From Haliclona indistincta (lineage: Eukaryota > Porifera > Demospongiae > Haplosclerida > Chalinidae): a stretch of DNA of 64,000 bases. The notes under the pieces were generated by a model that was given only the letters and a program-made list of their open reading frames with translations, did not search any database and was not told where the DNA came from. Below, one piece after another: positions 17,048 to 43,725 of the stretch. A program made the position numbers and the translations under genes. The stretch lies in contig OZ024784.1 of assembly GCA_964017065.1 (NCBI GenBank), positions 600,382 to 664,381 on the forward strand, in the 5' to 3' direction. The stretch's first letter is position 1; each line of letters begins with the position of its first letter.

Positions 17048-20000
17048 CTATAAGAATATTCTTGACTCTTTGGTCTGTTGTTCTTGCTGTAACAATATAT
17101 ACTGAGCTAGCTCTATTCTGTCGGCAAGGTTCTCTCCTTGTGAGCTCAGGCAATGTTTGTACTGCTTAGCAGTGCTATGAGCCTCAGAGCAAGTCTTTGA
17201 GTGCCAGCGATGCGTCAGTGCAGTGTCTGGCGCTCTAAACACATTGATCTTCTTGCGTAATATCTTCTCGTACAATTCAACATCCTCATCTCCCCATCCA
17301 GTTATCCCTGTATCGAACCCTCCTACCGATCTATAGTCAGACTTATAGATGCACGCCATCCCGAATGAATAATACGCCCAGTGACCGTTCTTTCTCTTGA
17401 TCTCTGTCACCTTTGGCTTCTCACTGTTAAAATAGACATAATCCATATTGTAGAGCTTGAAGAACTCAGGATAATACACAAGCTTGTCTTGAATAGTGTT
17501 TCGTCTGCATCGAGTGAGAAATTCTCGTTGAATAAGCATGTCTACATCACAGAAGAATGCTAGGTCATTGTCGTCTAGTTTAGAGATGCCGATGTCCATG
17601 GCTTTAGCTCGTGAGAAATCACCAGTTCCCCTGACAATGGTGAACTTTGCCAAGGGATAGGTTTGTTGGAATCTGCTCACGCTATCCTGGACTCTGCTGT
17701 AGTCATTGTCGCTGTACGCCACAACCACAAGGTGCGTGTTCTCGTGGTTCTCTAGACTTAGCTTCTCGTACATTTCCATAAACTCAGTCACTCTCGGTCC
17801 AACGTTACTCACGGGTACAATGAAATGAATCGTTTCTGAAGCATCCAGTTTAGCTTCTTGCTCTACATAGTTGCTAGCTAGCAATTGCCGCAGGTGCACT
17901 CGTCTCTCGATCACCTTCCCTGGGTTGCCCAACTCCTCAAATACTCCATCAATGATGTACTCGTTACCATAGAGATTGTCATGTCTCACATAACCATTAG
18001 TGAAACGCTTTATCTTCAGTTTTCTCACTGGAAAGTCACGGTTTACAGCATTGACTACTTCAAGAAGAACCTTCTGTAGCTCGTGATGGTAGCGTCTGTA
18101 GACCCTGAGCTTGTATGAGGGAAAGTCCATTTGATCCGTGTAGAGAAACTGTGGATCAAAGTATTTCCATGACTCTATATGATATCGATGACGTGGGTAA
18201 AAATTCTGCTGAGGTTCCGTATCTATGATACCTGCCGGGCAAACAGACTCCGCTACATTGACATTGCTCAGCATAGCTTTACACGGAGAAGGATGAGGTG
18301 GAACCAATGATGGAGAGAGCTGGCTACACAACTCATTGATGGTAGTACGAACAGCTAGTGCTTGGTTCATGACGGTTTGGTAGTCAAGCATCTTATAGTA
18401 ATGATGGAGAGTGTGCATATGATCGGAGGTGACCACTGGGTGGATAGTGAGGGCTGTACGATACACTGGACTGCTCCATAGAGTAGCTGGGTTCTGGCTC
18501 TCACGTGAATAGTCCTCATAGAAGAGATTCTTAGCCTGTGAGAAGGAAGAAACTACTAAATAGCTATTTAACAAGATTGCATGCACTATCAAGTATCTGG
18601 GTTTCCAATATTCCCCAGTAAACCACTAAAACAACTAAGAAACCTGAAATAAAATCCCAGAAACCTGTTTTAGTGTGAAATCCACAGGAAACCGTTACCC
18701 TGTAACAGGTTTTCGAACAAGGTGACCCAGTTGCCCACACAGTACCAAGATTCTTGCCAAGCTAGCAGCTAGCTATATGGAAGCCTAGTAGTGCATTTGA
18801 GACCGTTTATACCTAACATGCTGATCCAACACATATAAACATTGCCTGTCAACAATCATACAAATGACCATCAAACAGTGCAGCATGATGCATCATTAAG
18901 TGCAGGGACATCCCCATTCGACTAGACAGGTGACCTGTGGTACCCAATAAAGAAATGCCAATTTAATTTTGTTAGGCTTTGATTATAAGCAATCCAGCCT
19001 TACATTTTTGTGCCTAATAACATTATAAAAGAAATTTTAGGCTTCTGAAGTGAGAAGTGTAAAGTATCACCTCCTTCATGCACAGTGTGTACAGGTCATG
19101 CACTGATTGTCCTTCATTGTTTGACAGAGTGCACACAAACACCATCCCATCTCATGTCGGGCAGCTGCATTCAGTGATGAATTAGTCTATACCATTCAAT
19201 ACCAGACTCCCAGCTATGCAATGATTAGAGAGCTCTAAGCTCAATACCCAGTTAGGCGGCAAGATAGCATAGTACACTCCTCCATAGCCATTCAATACAG
19301 GCATTGCGGCTGTATCAACTATTGTGTAAACAACGCATCATAACAGACATTCATGAAACAATGAATGACCATAAATAAATGAATAGCTATATAGAATAAA
19401 CAAACAGGTCTCGACTCAAGTGCATATTCATCTTCAATTCAGAGCCAGTGAGCCCCTAACCAGATTATGTATGCTATAGTACCTCAACTTCTACACAACC
19501 TATAAGTGTCTATAGAACTAGGCAGAAAACTAAATATTGGAGGTAGTTGAGCATGGTAGGTTAACAGTAAACAAAGCCAGCATATCTGGTTGAGATTACT
19601 AGATATTATCACATGGTCAGTGTTTATCACACACAGCTGTCATACCTTATCAATGTCAGTAGAGCACTGGACTCCAATATTCCTGCTGATGCAGCGTCCC
19701 AACTCCACATCTTCGTTATACCACAGCGGCTGACTGGGGTCCATGTTGTGCTTCTCCACCGCCTTTAAGCACTCATCAAGGTAGGGATACAGAGCAGCGA
19801 GGGCTGCCTGGCTCAGCACCATTCCTGGTCCACCCATACAATACTGTTCATGTGGTAGTAGTTTTAGTCTCTGGCTGTCCTTGGCTCTCCCCGAGGCACT
19901 GTGACCAATGTAGAGCTTGCTGCTTGAGTTGAGGCTGCTGAGGAACTTCTCTAGTTCACGACCGTGCACATACACCTCTCCTGACACCAGCATGAACCAT

Positions 20001-20704
20001 TGATAGCGCTCTGAGTAGTGCTGGTGAAGATAGCTGAGCGCTCTGAACAGCTTCCTTGGTCTTCCTGTCTGCACTTGATCACTCACATCACTGAGTGTGA
20101 CTAGCGGCAGTCCATTGGGTCTCATGGCTGTATCGTTACCAATGAACATGACAACCTCTGACACATCTAGTCCCCATGTGTCATAGGCCACAGAGGAGCG
20201 ATTGATACGATCAGAGGAGGTGAATATAGCAGCTAACACTCTCTGATGAGGAGCTGATGAGCTTGAGGTGGTGGTACCAGTGCACTTGTGCGGATTTACC
20301 CTAAGGGGGATGTGGCTAGCTGTGCTGCTTGCTATGCTGCTGGTGGATACGTGTGGCTCACTTTTAGTAGCAGGACCAGTCTGTTGTTGTTCAGCTGTGT
20401 CTGCGGTAGCAGCAGTGCGAACTCGTCTAACTTCTTCTTTGAGTCGTCTGGCCTCTTCACCACACACGCAGCCTAGCCGCTCAAGGCCTCCGTCTCGTTC
20501 AAACTCGTTGAGTGATACGACAGCCTTTATATCTCTGTCTACTATCCTGCTGTTACTGGCTGTGGACAGGCGGTACTGAGTCGCTAGGTGCCCTCCACAC
20601 CGCTCGAGGTCAGCTTGCTGGATGTAGGTTAGCGTGAGCATGCAGCCAAGAGTCATCCCCAAGAACAGAATCAGCGCAGAGAATAGAAGGTTGGCTCGCT
20701 TCAT
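17048..20704 (-). CDS. Chondroitin synthase/polymerising factor paralogue 1 (two exons)
   Basis: A type II Golgi protein of about 848 residues. Exon 1 is 20704-19646 and exon 2 is 18535-17048, joined in phase 0 (GACAAG/GTATGA...CACAG/GCTAAG). N-terminus: short cytosolic tail and a transmembrane anchor (LLFSALILFLGMTLGCMLTL). Then a charged stem, a GT31-like domain (about residues 155-350) and a GT7-like domain (about 600-820). The C-terminal domain keeps the metal-binding DVD (FFCDVDMLI), NGHWAYYSFGMACIY and GWGDEDVELY, so GalNAc-transferase activity is plausible. The N-terminal domain keeps C-M-G-G-P-G and the N-E-D-V-E-L-G-R-C block, but the acidic DxD-type motif is replaced (WFMLVSGEVYV). 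Family: CHSY1/CHSY3/CHPF, which build the chondroitin backbone by alternating GlcA and GalNAc addition. Whether it is a synthase or a CHPF-like partner cannot be decided by eye. Confidence 0.87.
18536..19645 (-). other. Intron of chondroitin synthase-like paralogue 1
   Basis: A 1.1-kb phase-0 intron with GTATGA donor and CACAG acceptor. No open exon or repeat array is seen inside. Confidence 0.8.
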
Positions 20705-21033
20705 GTCGACACCTCAAGCCCTCAGCTAGCTAGATCGTGATCAGCTGCCAAGCTGGATAGTACCAGGTAATTGAGGAACGCCCTCTAGCAATCTTGTAAC
20801 CTGAGAGTGTCCCTAATGAATTACTTTTCCACAAAATAAAAAAATATTTTTTGGATCGTGATTAATGAAGAAAAAGAGAATTGAGAACAAAGTTGTATTG
20901 ATGTTGGATAAAGATACTTGACATACAAACAATGGTTTCTGTGTTGGATTAAAAATATTCTATAATTTATAATATTGTTCTCGAAGATCATAAATAATTA
21001 TTAAGAGCCAAAAGTGAGTTTAGGGAGAGAGTG
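20705..21033. other. Spacer between PAR-3 3' end and chondroitin synthase-like 1
   Basis: Same-strand spacer of 329 bp. The half near PAR-3 is AT-rich and the half near the synthase ATG is its likely promoter. No TATA box is obvious. Confidence 0.5.
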
Positions 21034-35642
<14,609 letters not shown>

Positions 35643-36105
35643 GACTAGTTTGGCGGGTGTCTAGTGAGTGGCCCCAACGCAGTCCATAGTTTGATTGCAG
35701 ATTGAGATGAGAGGGGCAGGCGCTTCCCGCGCTTAGCTCAGCTAGGAGCAAGGAGACGACAGTAACAGTCAGACGAGGAAGCAGAATACAAACTCACAGC
35801 TGCACGGGGGAGTTGCCTCTAGTGTTGCTGTGAGTATGCGTGCGCGGACGAGAACGGACAAGACCCGGAGGCGTTAGTTTCCGGAAATGGGCGGGTAGCC
35901 TATTCGGAGGCACAGCTGCAGGGCGTGCCCGCGGGATTGAAAAAGCCTGGAGAAAAGAACCACTTGTGATGTTGTTCAAGTAGAGTAAACAGACGCTGTT
36001 CTATATGAAAACACGTGTGAACTGACGGTATTTGATTTTCTGAGCCGTTCAGGGGTGAAGCAATATTCCTTCTTGCTTTATTTTGCTCTCGGTAACGTGC
36101 TCGGG
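35643..36105. promoter_or_regulatory. Divergent promoter of PAR-3 and chondroitin synthase-like 2
   Basis: 463 bp between the two ATGs. It is GC-richer than its surroundings around 35840-35940 and has no TATA box. An acacgtgtg E-box-like site lies near 36010. Confidence 0.5.
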
Positions 36106-39100
36106 ATGGCTAGAGTGAAGGCCCGAATGTACTTGCTGCTGTTGCTCGGAGTCATGGTCGGATTCATGCTCTCGAATCTCATACAGAACGTTGCTCTTAC
36201 CAAGATCTCCTCGGCCAAGACGAGCAGAGAGGCCGCCGCCATGAAATCAGTCGACTACAAGGACATTCCCAGGGTGAGGACGGTGAACCTTGAAGAGCAG
36301 ACCGAGGAGACACTCGGCATTCAAATAGGAGGCGAGTACGAGTACGACAAACACGACGCCTCGAAGAAGGCTAGAACTGCAGCCGCTGCGAACAAGAGAG
36401 TTGCTGACGGCGGCGTTAAAAACGAAGATGGACTGGAGAATGATCTGAAGGAGGGAATAGACGAGGAAGAAGATGAATCGAAAAAAACCCAGCGCAACGA
36501 CCAGTACAGAGAGGCTAATTGGCAAGGGAGAACAGTACAAGACTTCCACGTGCCGGAGGGCCCAGTGGACAAGCTCTCAGATGAACTAGCTAATCGGAAA
36601 CCTCTGATGATCGCCATCATCACTTCAGTGCAGCAATTGATGTCACAGACTATTGCAATACACGGCACCTGGGCAAAGAATGCCCATCACGTCATGTACT
36701 TTACAGGAGATGTACAGACGATGCCCCATCTTCCTCATGGAATGGAGGTCATACAGCTCGAAGGTATTGATGATAACCAGGCTAGCTGGGAGATCAAGGA
36801 ATTTGCAGTCATCAAGTACCTCATCAAACGCTATCTTGAGGATATTGACTGGTTTCTTATCATTGGTGATGATGTGTTTGTCAACCCAGACTCACTGGAG
36901 AGGAAATTGAGCGAGTTCAACGCCAGCTTCCAGGTCTATATGGGTCACAGCGAAGAGTCAAGCCACAAATGCAGCAATGGTCCTGGCGTGGTGTACAGCC
37001 GTGGGCTGCTCACTCGCCTGGAATCCTACCTCCCTCAATGTCAAGGAGAGCAGTTTACCATTGGACAGTGTATTGTACAAAGAGGAATACATTGCACTAA
37101 AGCTAAAGAGGTGAGTTCTTCATGTAACTGAGATAATGTTTTTTTATTCCTGAACTACCTGTCTCTGGTTTTCTTTGCTGGTTTACTTTGCTGGATTTGT
37201 GCTATTGTTCCTCTCAAAGCTAAACAATCAGTTTCTGCCTTGTGACCTTGCTGGTCACTGCTTTGCTTTGCTGGTTTGCTTTGCTGAATCCTGTGCTATT
37301 GTTCCTCTCAAAGCTACACAATCAGTTTCTGCTGCTGGTGTCATTGTAACATAGTGACCTTTCAGTGTTTGTATTGGTTGGTACCCCTATACAGCTCAAC
37401 CATGTTTTGGGTAGACAACACTTATTATAAACACACACACAATCTGTTCAACAAATGTTTATTCTATGATGGTGTCTTGAGGGGACATTCCATTCATTGC
37501 ATGTGTGTGTGCCAAACACTAGCTGCTATAAACCAAACAGTACTTGACCTTTTGTATCTCTATTCTATCACCACCTGCTGATGGTTTAGTGTGTGTATCC
37601 ATTGTGTCAAATATCATAGTACTCTGGAGTGTATAGTTACATTGCTGGTGTCTGTACAGACACACGCACACATGCCTGTCTGCCTGCCTGAGGATGATAA
37701 GCATACCAGTACTATTAGAGTCACATTTCTGTCCTGAATCACAACACATAGCTCAGGGATTCATAGAACATACTCCCCTAGCAGACATCATCATGTGACC
37801 TGTGTATATGCAACACGCTACTGGTCAGATATATATCACTGCAATCCCAGAGGGAGAAGGGGGGTTACACATTCTTGCACTGTGCACTGTCCCCATTAGA
37901 CTACACATGTCTAGCAGCTGCCATGTGGCCTCTAGATATGCATTCCATCCCAATCACTGCTTTGATGTTTATATCATTGGTCATATCACCATTGGTCCAT
38001 TGATCCACCTTGTGCACCCAATGATAACACAGCAACCCACTTGGTCTGATTGAGAAAACCAGCTTTGTGACAGCTTGCCCATGACTAGTTCCTCATGGTA
38101 GCTTACGGAATGTATGACTCCATAGTTGAAAACTCATATTAATTTGAGGTGTTAATTCACTCTAAGGCACATGATGTCATATGATGTCATATGACCACTT
38201 TATAGTCACACACTGTGTAAACTGAATTTAACCTACCTCATCACAGAGAAGAGCCTTACAATGTAGACAGTGAGAATGTTTAACTTACCCAGACAAGATT
38301 GTAACATAACTATGCAATGTTATAATAACCCTTCACTTCCCTGACTAACTACAAAGCCCTTTCATCCTGTGATCACAGAAACCAAACCTCTTCTTCTAAC
38401 AAGCGTTTAATGAGCAGTTCATAAACTGTTTAGTGATGGTATTGTGACTTCACTAACTTGCTTATACCAGCTGTGTTGTGCTGTGTTTATCCACCATTAG
38501 TTGGTTATGGCAAGTAGTATGACTACTAGTACATTGTTAAAAGCTTGTAGGCGATGTATCAAGATTGTAATGGGTACATATGTACAAGTTGTTTGGTCCA
38601 TGTATCTAGTCTTTCTCTTTTAACTTTTCTTCATTTATGTTGACTGGATCATGTTGATAATGAAAATATTTTCAAAATAACTAACGAGCACTGTTATTTA
38701 ATCACTGTTATTTTTGTCAAAATGCACCTACATCTATAATGCTATACTGTAGATTCTTCATAACTTCATTTAGATTTCATGGATCTCTCGAAGTAGAGTT
38801 GTCATTGACAGTATAATAGTTCACTGGATAGCGTCATGATAGTAAAACTAGCGCATCTGAGTGGTGTAGTGTTGTTAACTGTCTCTTCTCATGATATCAG
38901 TAAAGTGCTACCACACTACTTACATATGATTTTGTTGTGATGAAAATTTCACTTCTTATTGTTTAAAATTTATGGTGACTTCCCCCCCAAAAAACATGAA
39001 AGTATACTTTGTGAAGTTTCTGTTTACTTTATTACACCACCATAGCAGCCTAGAGCGTGCTTGTATGACCATAGCAGCCTAGAGCGTGCTTGTATGACCA

Positions 39101-41488
39101 TAGCAGCCTAGAGCGTGCTTGTATGACCATAGCAGCCTAGAGCGTGCTTGTATGACCATAGCAGCCTAGAGCGTGCTTGTATGACCATAGCAGCCTAGAG
39201 CGTGCTTGTATGACCATAGCAGCCTAGAGCGTGCTTGTATGACCATAGCAGCCTAGAGCGTGCTTGTATGACCATAGCAGCCTAGAGCGTGCTTGTATGA
39301 CCATAGCAGCCTAGAGCGTGCTTGTATGACCATAGCTGCCTAGAGCGTGCTTGTATGACCATACCAGCCTAGAGCGTGCCTGTATGACCATAGCAGCCTA
39401 GAGCGTGCTTGTATGACCATAGCAGCCTAGAGCGTGCTTGTATGACCATAGCTGCCTAGAGCGTGCTTGTATGACAATAGCAGCCTAGAGCGTGCTTGTA
39501 TGACAATAGCAGCCTAGAGCGTGCTTGTATGACCATAGCAGCCTAGAGCGTGCTTGTATGACCATAGCAGCCTAGAGCGTGCTTGTATGACCATAGCAGC
39601 CTAGAGCGTGCTTGTATGACCATAGCAGCCTAGAGCGTGCTTGTATGACCATAGCAGCCTAGAGCGTGCTTGTATGACCATAGCAGCCTAGAGCGTGCTT
39701 GTATGACCATAGCAGCCTAGAGCGTGCTTGTATGACCATAGCAGCCTAGAGCGTGCTTGTATGACCATAGCAGCCTAGAGCGTGCTTGTATGACAATAGC
39801 AGCCTAGAGCGTGCTTGTATGACCATAGCAGCCTAGAGCGTGCTTGTATGACCATAGCAGCCTAGAGCGTGCTTGTATGACCATAGCAGCCTAGAGCGTG
39901 CTTGTATGACCATAGCAGCCTAGAGCGTGCTTGTATGACCATAGCAGCCTAGAGCGTATGTTGTATAGAAGAGTTATATTACCATCTTTCTCTTCTCTCT
40001 CTTCAGACTCATGAGCTGTTCTATGCTGACCATAAGCAGGTTGTTGAAACATACGCTCTGTTCAAATCTACCCAGCTCTCTAGAGCCCTAACCGTCTATC
40101 CTGTACGCTACCCTAAGTTCATGTATCGTCTCTATAGCTATTTTCTAGAAGTATCTTACAATTCGTCGTCCGATAGAGCCAAATCTATCTCCGAGGAGAT
40201 TCACGAAACTCACCCGTTTGTGCCTGCCCATCTTCGATCGTCCTTCAAGAGTGCTGGTCACCACAAGGATGAGAAAATGGAGTCAACTTCTCCGCCAACT
40301 CACGCTACTCCTCCCCCAGGCAGCCCCAATATAGTCATACGTCCTCGACACACACCCAAGAACAAGTTTGAGCTGAACTACTGGGAATATTTCAATCAGA
40401 CTAGACTGATGTCGATCAGTCATGAGCAGCCCTCTCGTGGTATCATTGGAGGAATCCGTGAAGAAGCTCGCTATGCTCTCACTAAAGCAATATACGTTGC
40501 TAACCAAGGCTTGCCTGCTACACAACGTCTTGTGTTTGAGAAGCTTGAAAATGGCTACCATCGAGTCGATCCTATGAGAGGCAGTGAGTATGTTCTGGAC
40601 TTTGTGTTTCGTAAGAACTCGGATCGTAATGTTCGTGTCAAAAAGCGTGTTAGTATTCTTCGTCCATTTCATGACGTGACAGTTCCAGTCGATTCTCACA
40701 ACCATCACAATAGGGTTAATTTTGTTGTCACTCTGTCTGGGCTGAGCAATCGTCTGGAACAGTTCCTAGCCAACTATGAGAAGAACATTATTCAATCCGG
40801 TGAAGATGCATCATTAACTATTGTACTGTTCGATGGTCCTGATGCCTCACGAGTCCACTCACTTGTTGACAAGTATGTCTCACGATATCCGAGTGCCAGA
40901 ATCTCTGTAGTAGACACTCAAGGCGAGTTTGCTCGTGGTGTAGGACTGCACGTGGGTGCTGGACAGTTTGAGGATGACCAGCTGCTGTTCTTTGTTGATG
41001 TAGACCTCGAGATTAGTCCTGACTTTCTGCAAAGATGTCGTCTCAACACTGTCCAAGGCAAGCAGGTGTATTTCCCAGTGTTCTTCAAGCTATATAACCT
41101 AGACTTTGTCCACAAGTACTTTCAGGGGAACTTGTCTCAAGTTCTGTCGCGTCACAACGGCCATTGGGCTCACTATTCGTTTGGCATGGTCTGTATCTAC
41201 ACAGCTGACTACCGCAAGTCTAAAGGATTCGATACAAAGATGAAAGGATGGGGAGAAGAGGATGTAGACTTTCTCAATCGCGTTATGAGTCAAGGTTTAG
41301 AAATATTTCGAGCTCCAGATCCCGGCTTGATTCACCTGTGGCACAGGAAGGTATGCAACCAGAATGGCGTAGTAAATTCAGACGCTTACAAGCACTGCTT
41401 GCAATCCAAAGCTGAGAACTTAGCCGACAGAATTGAATTAGCTCAATATGTATTTCAAAGTGAATTAAACCAAGGCAATGTTTTATGA
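36106..41488 (+). CDS. Chondroitin synthase/polymerising factor paralogue 2 (two exons)
   Basis: About 828 residues. Exon 1 is 36106-37110 and exon 2 is 40007-41488, joined in phase 0 (AAAGAG/GTGAGT...CTTCAG/ACTCAT) at the same alignment position as in paralogue 1 (DIDK/AKNLFYED against KAKE/THELFYAD). The start is the ATG MARVKARMYLLLL; the upstream in-frame GTG at 36055 is not used. Type II anchor LLLLLGVMVGFMLSNLI, then an acidic stem. The N-terminal GT31-like domain has WFLIIGDDVFVNPDSLE, keeping acidic residues at the metal site, but lacks the ED block near its end (KCSNGPGVVYS ... QFTIGQC). The C-terminal GT7-like domain keeps FFVDVDLEI, NGHWAHYSFGMVCIY and GWGEEDVDF. It should act in the Golgi on chondroitin-type chains. 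Confidence 0.87.
37111..39036 (+). other. Intron of chondroitin synthase-like paralogue 2, 5' part
   Basis: A long intron with no exon seen. Near 37160-37340 a ~90-bp segment (tttgctgg... gctattgttcctctcaaagct...caatcagtttctgc) is duplicated in tandem. Confidence 0.55.
39037..39957. repeat. 29-bp minisatellite, about 32 copies
   Basis: The unit accatagcagcctagagcgt then gcttgtatg repeats at an exact 29-bp period inside the intron, with a few variants (accatagctg, acaatagcag, one accatacc). It ends 50 bp before the exon 2 acceptor. Confidence 0.97.
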
Positions 41489-41561
41489 TAATGTGTATTT
41501 TTGTACTATTTTATTTCCGTTACCAATGACGACTATACTTGACAACACCTTGCATTATGAT

Positions 41562-41650
41562 ATTTACCCTCTCTACACTGATTACTATTTTCAGTCACAC
41601 TATTGCATTATTTATTTATTCTCATCCAATTAAAAACTAAAATTAATAAA
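41562..41650. repeat. Repeat A, copy 1, at the 3' end of chondroitin synthase-like 2
   Basis: About 90 bp (gatatttaccctctctacac ... aaaactaaaattaat) recurs at 45592-45686 between astacin genes 1 and 2. An AATAAA at 41645-41650 could be the poly(A) signal. Confidence 0.75.
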
Positions 41651-41784
41651 GCACCAAAGGTGCAGATGCCTCAGTGCAGTAGCATGTATGCTAGCATGCA
41701 ATTAGCAGATGCATATGACAGCACGTATGCATGCAGTAGATCCATGGAAGCATCAAAACAGTATCATGGAACTTGCTTGAGCAT

Positions 41785-42125
41785 GCAAGCAGCAGAACCA
41801 TGTTAGCATGCAAGCAGCAGAACTATGGAAGCATGCAAGCAGCAGAACCATGTTAGCATGCAAGCAGCAGAACCATGTTAGCATGCAAGCAGCAGAACCA
41901 TGTTAGCATGCAAGCAGCAGACCCATGTTAGCATGCAAGCAGCAGAACCATGTTAGCATGCAAGCAGCAGAACTATGGAAGCATGCAAGCAGCAGAACCA
42001 TGTTAGCATGCAAGCAGCAGAACCATGTTAGCATGCAAGCAGCAGAACCATGTTAGCATGCAAGCAGCAGAACCATGTTAGCATGCAAGCAGCAGAACCA
42101 TGGTTGCATGCAAGCAGCAGAACAA
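41785..42125. repeat. ~25-bp minisatellite, about 13 copies
   Basis: The unit agcatgcaagcagcagaacc then atgtt repeats with variants (atgga, ccatggt). Confidence 0.95.
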
Positions 42126-42189
42126 TGGATTGTAGCAGCATAGAGTGCATGTAGCTATAATGCATTGTACAAGCTGTTGTAATAAAGAT

Positions 42190-42600
42190 ACAAGCTGTTT
42201 TACTGAAGACCTGCTTGGACTGTAGACCTTGCTCGCTCAGGCTCACTCGACGACCAAGATGAGTCTGAAGACGCTTTCGCTCGCTTGTTTCATAGCTGCT
42301 TATGGAGTCGTATGAGCTGCACTTTCATAGATCAAGCGCGATACGCGATGTAGCCAGTTGTGGACAGTACTGTCTCTGAAGGAAGCCCGAACGCTCGTAA
42401 CGGCAGTCCAGGCGAGCAAATCACGCCATAACTCGAAAACAAAGCCTGTAATCACAATTCTGCCAAATTTGTTTTTCATAAACTACTGAGTTCTACCTGT
42501 GTTGCTAATTTCAGCGCTTAGTAGCAAGCGGTTGCTGAGATACGCATTGTGAACACACAGCCAGACAGTGCAGCTAGAACTGCCATCTCTGCTTCCCAAA
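42190..42600. repeat. Interspersed repeat B, copy 1
   Basis: About 400 bp (cttgctcgctcaggctcact ... gcggttgctgagatacgcat) is nearly identical to 53385-53790 and diverged from 52700-53035. It has no reading frame of note and may be SINE-like or a MITE. Confidence 0.8.
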
Positions 42601-43669
42601 TCATTTTCCTGGCTAGAAAATCAGATCACTGGTCTAAAGATGAACCTTTATTGATATAGTTCTTTCCCTTTATTAATTTTATTTGTTTGTTTCTATTTGT
42701 TTGTATTATCTACATGTTGTAGTTTACTGTTATTTATCCCACCCTTGCCAAGCCCATGCCTTTTTCAAAAGTATGTACTCTTGTTGTCCTAGGGTTCCTT
42801 TCTTGTATCATCTCTTATCTATCCTTCATTCACTTGTGTACATAATTATAATGAACAAGTTGGAATCAAAAAAACACACCAAACGAACAGACTACTGTAT
42901 GCCTACACGAGGTGGCTCCACCCACTGAGGCATAAAAGGACAGAAACATGGCTTTTTTGCACAAACACAATAATTGTGTGATTGTGACAAGACCTGGACA
43001 AGAGCATGTTTATGTTACCATAATTAAATTTGCATGTGATCTCCTGATTTTAATCTGGTCCAGCATCATACCATTCTAATCTACTGTAAACGATAGCTGT
43101 ATCTGATCTGTAGTCTCAAGATGAGGCTACCCATGCATGGTCTGCTGATATGATTGTGTTTTCAATTTTAGTCCACCCATGCACTGCGTACGGACAGTCT
43201 TAAGTTTGAAATCAACAACCTATCCTAGCAAACTAGTCTACTTTCTCTCAATCCTTGCCCTCTCTCTTATTTTAGTGGTTATACAAATATCAATTCCACA
43301 TTGAAGTACTCACAAATCTACTTTCATGTGTGAAAATTTGCTAAATTTTGTAGAGAACAAATAATTAATTCATTATAGTACACATATAGAGACCGCAAGC
43401 AATCACACATGATCGTCCTCATCTTTAGCATTTTGCAAACCTTTGTGCTTGTATTCATTCAAGCTAGAGTATTATAGGTTGTTTGGATTTGAGATCATCA
43501 CATTATAAGGGTTAAAAACATTAATACAGCACAAACATGTTTACAGATCTTCATGTCAAGTTGCTACTGTAGCATGCATGTCCTTTCTCCTCTGGAGTAA
43601 GTATCGTTTCCTGTTATATAACCTCACCACAATGGACTATTGTATCAAAAAATTCATTTCTACAAATTC
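42601..43669. other. Upstream flank of astacin gene 1 (duplicated segment)
   Basis: Closely matched by 53790-54877 upstream of astacin gene 4 and, in part, by 45760-48039 upstream of gene 2. No gene is seen. Confidence 0.7.
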
Positions 43670-43677
43670 TATAAAAG
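43670..43677 (+). promoter_or_regulatory. TATA box of astacin gene 1
   Basis: TATAAAAG followed by cagctcaatt, identical in context to the boxes of genes 2 and 4; 56 bp before the ATG at 43726. Confidence 0.7.
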
Positions 43678-43725
43678 CAGCTCAATTGAACCATCAGCAT
43701 CAGACCAGAAAAACAGAAGGTGAAG

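Noticed and set aside
36055..36105. GTG at 36055 as start of chondroitin synthase-like 2
   Set aside because: Animals do not normally start at GTG, and the ATG at 36106 gives a proper type II anchor.
39037..39957. Possible CRISPR-like array of 29-bp units
   Set aside because: Units are contiguous without unique spacers and lie in an animal intron. It is a minisatellite.
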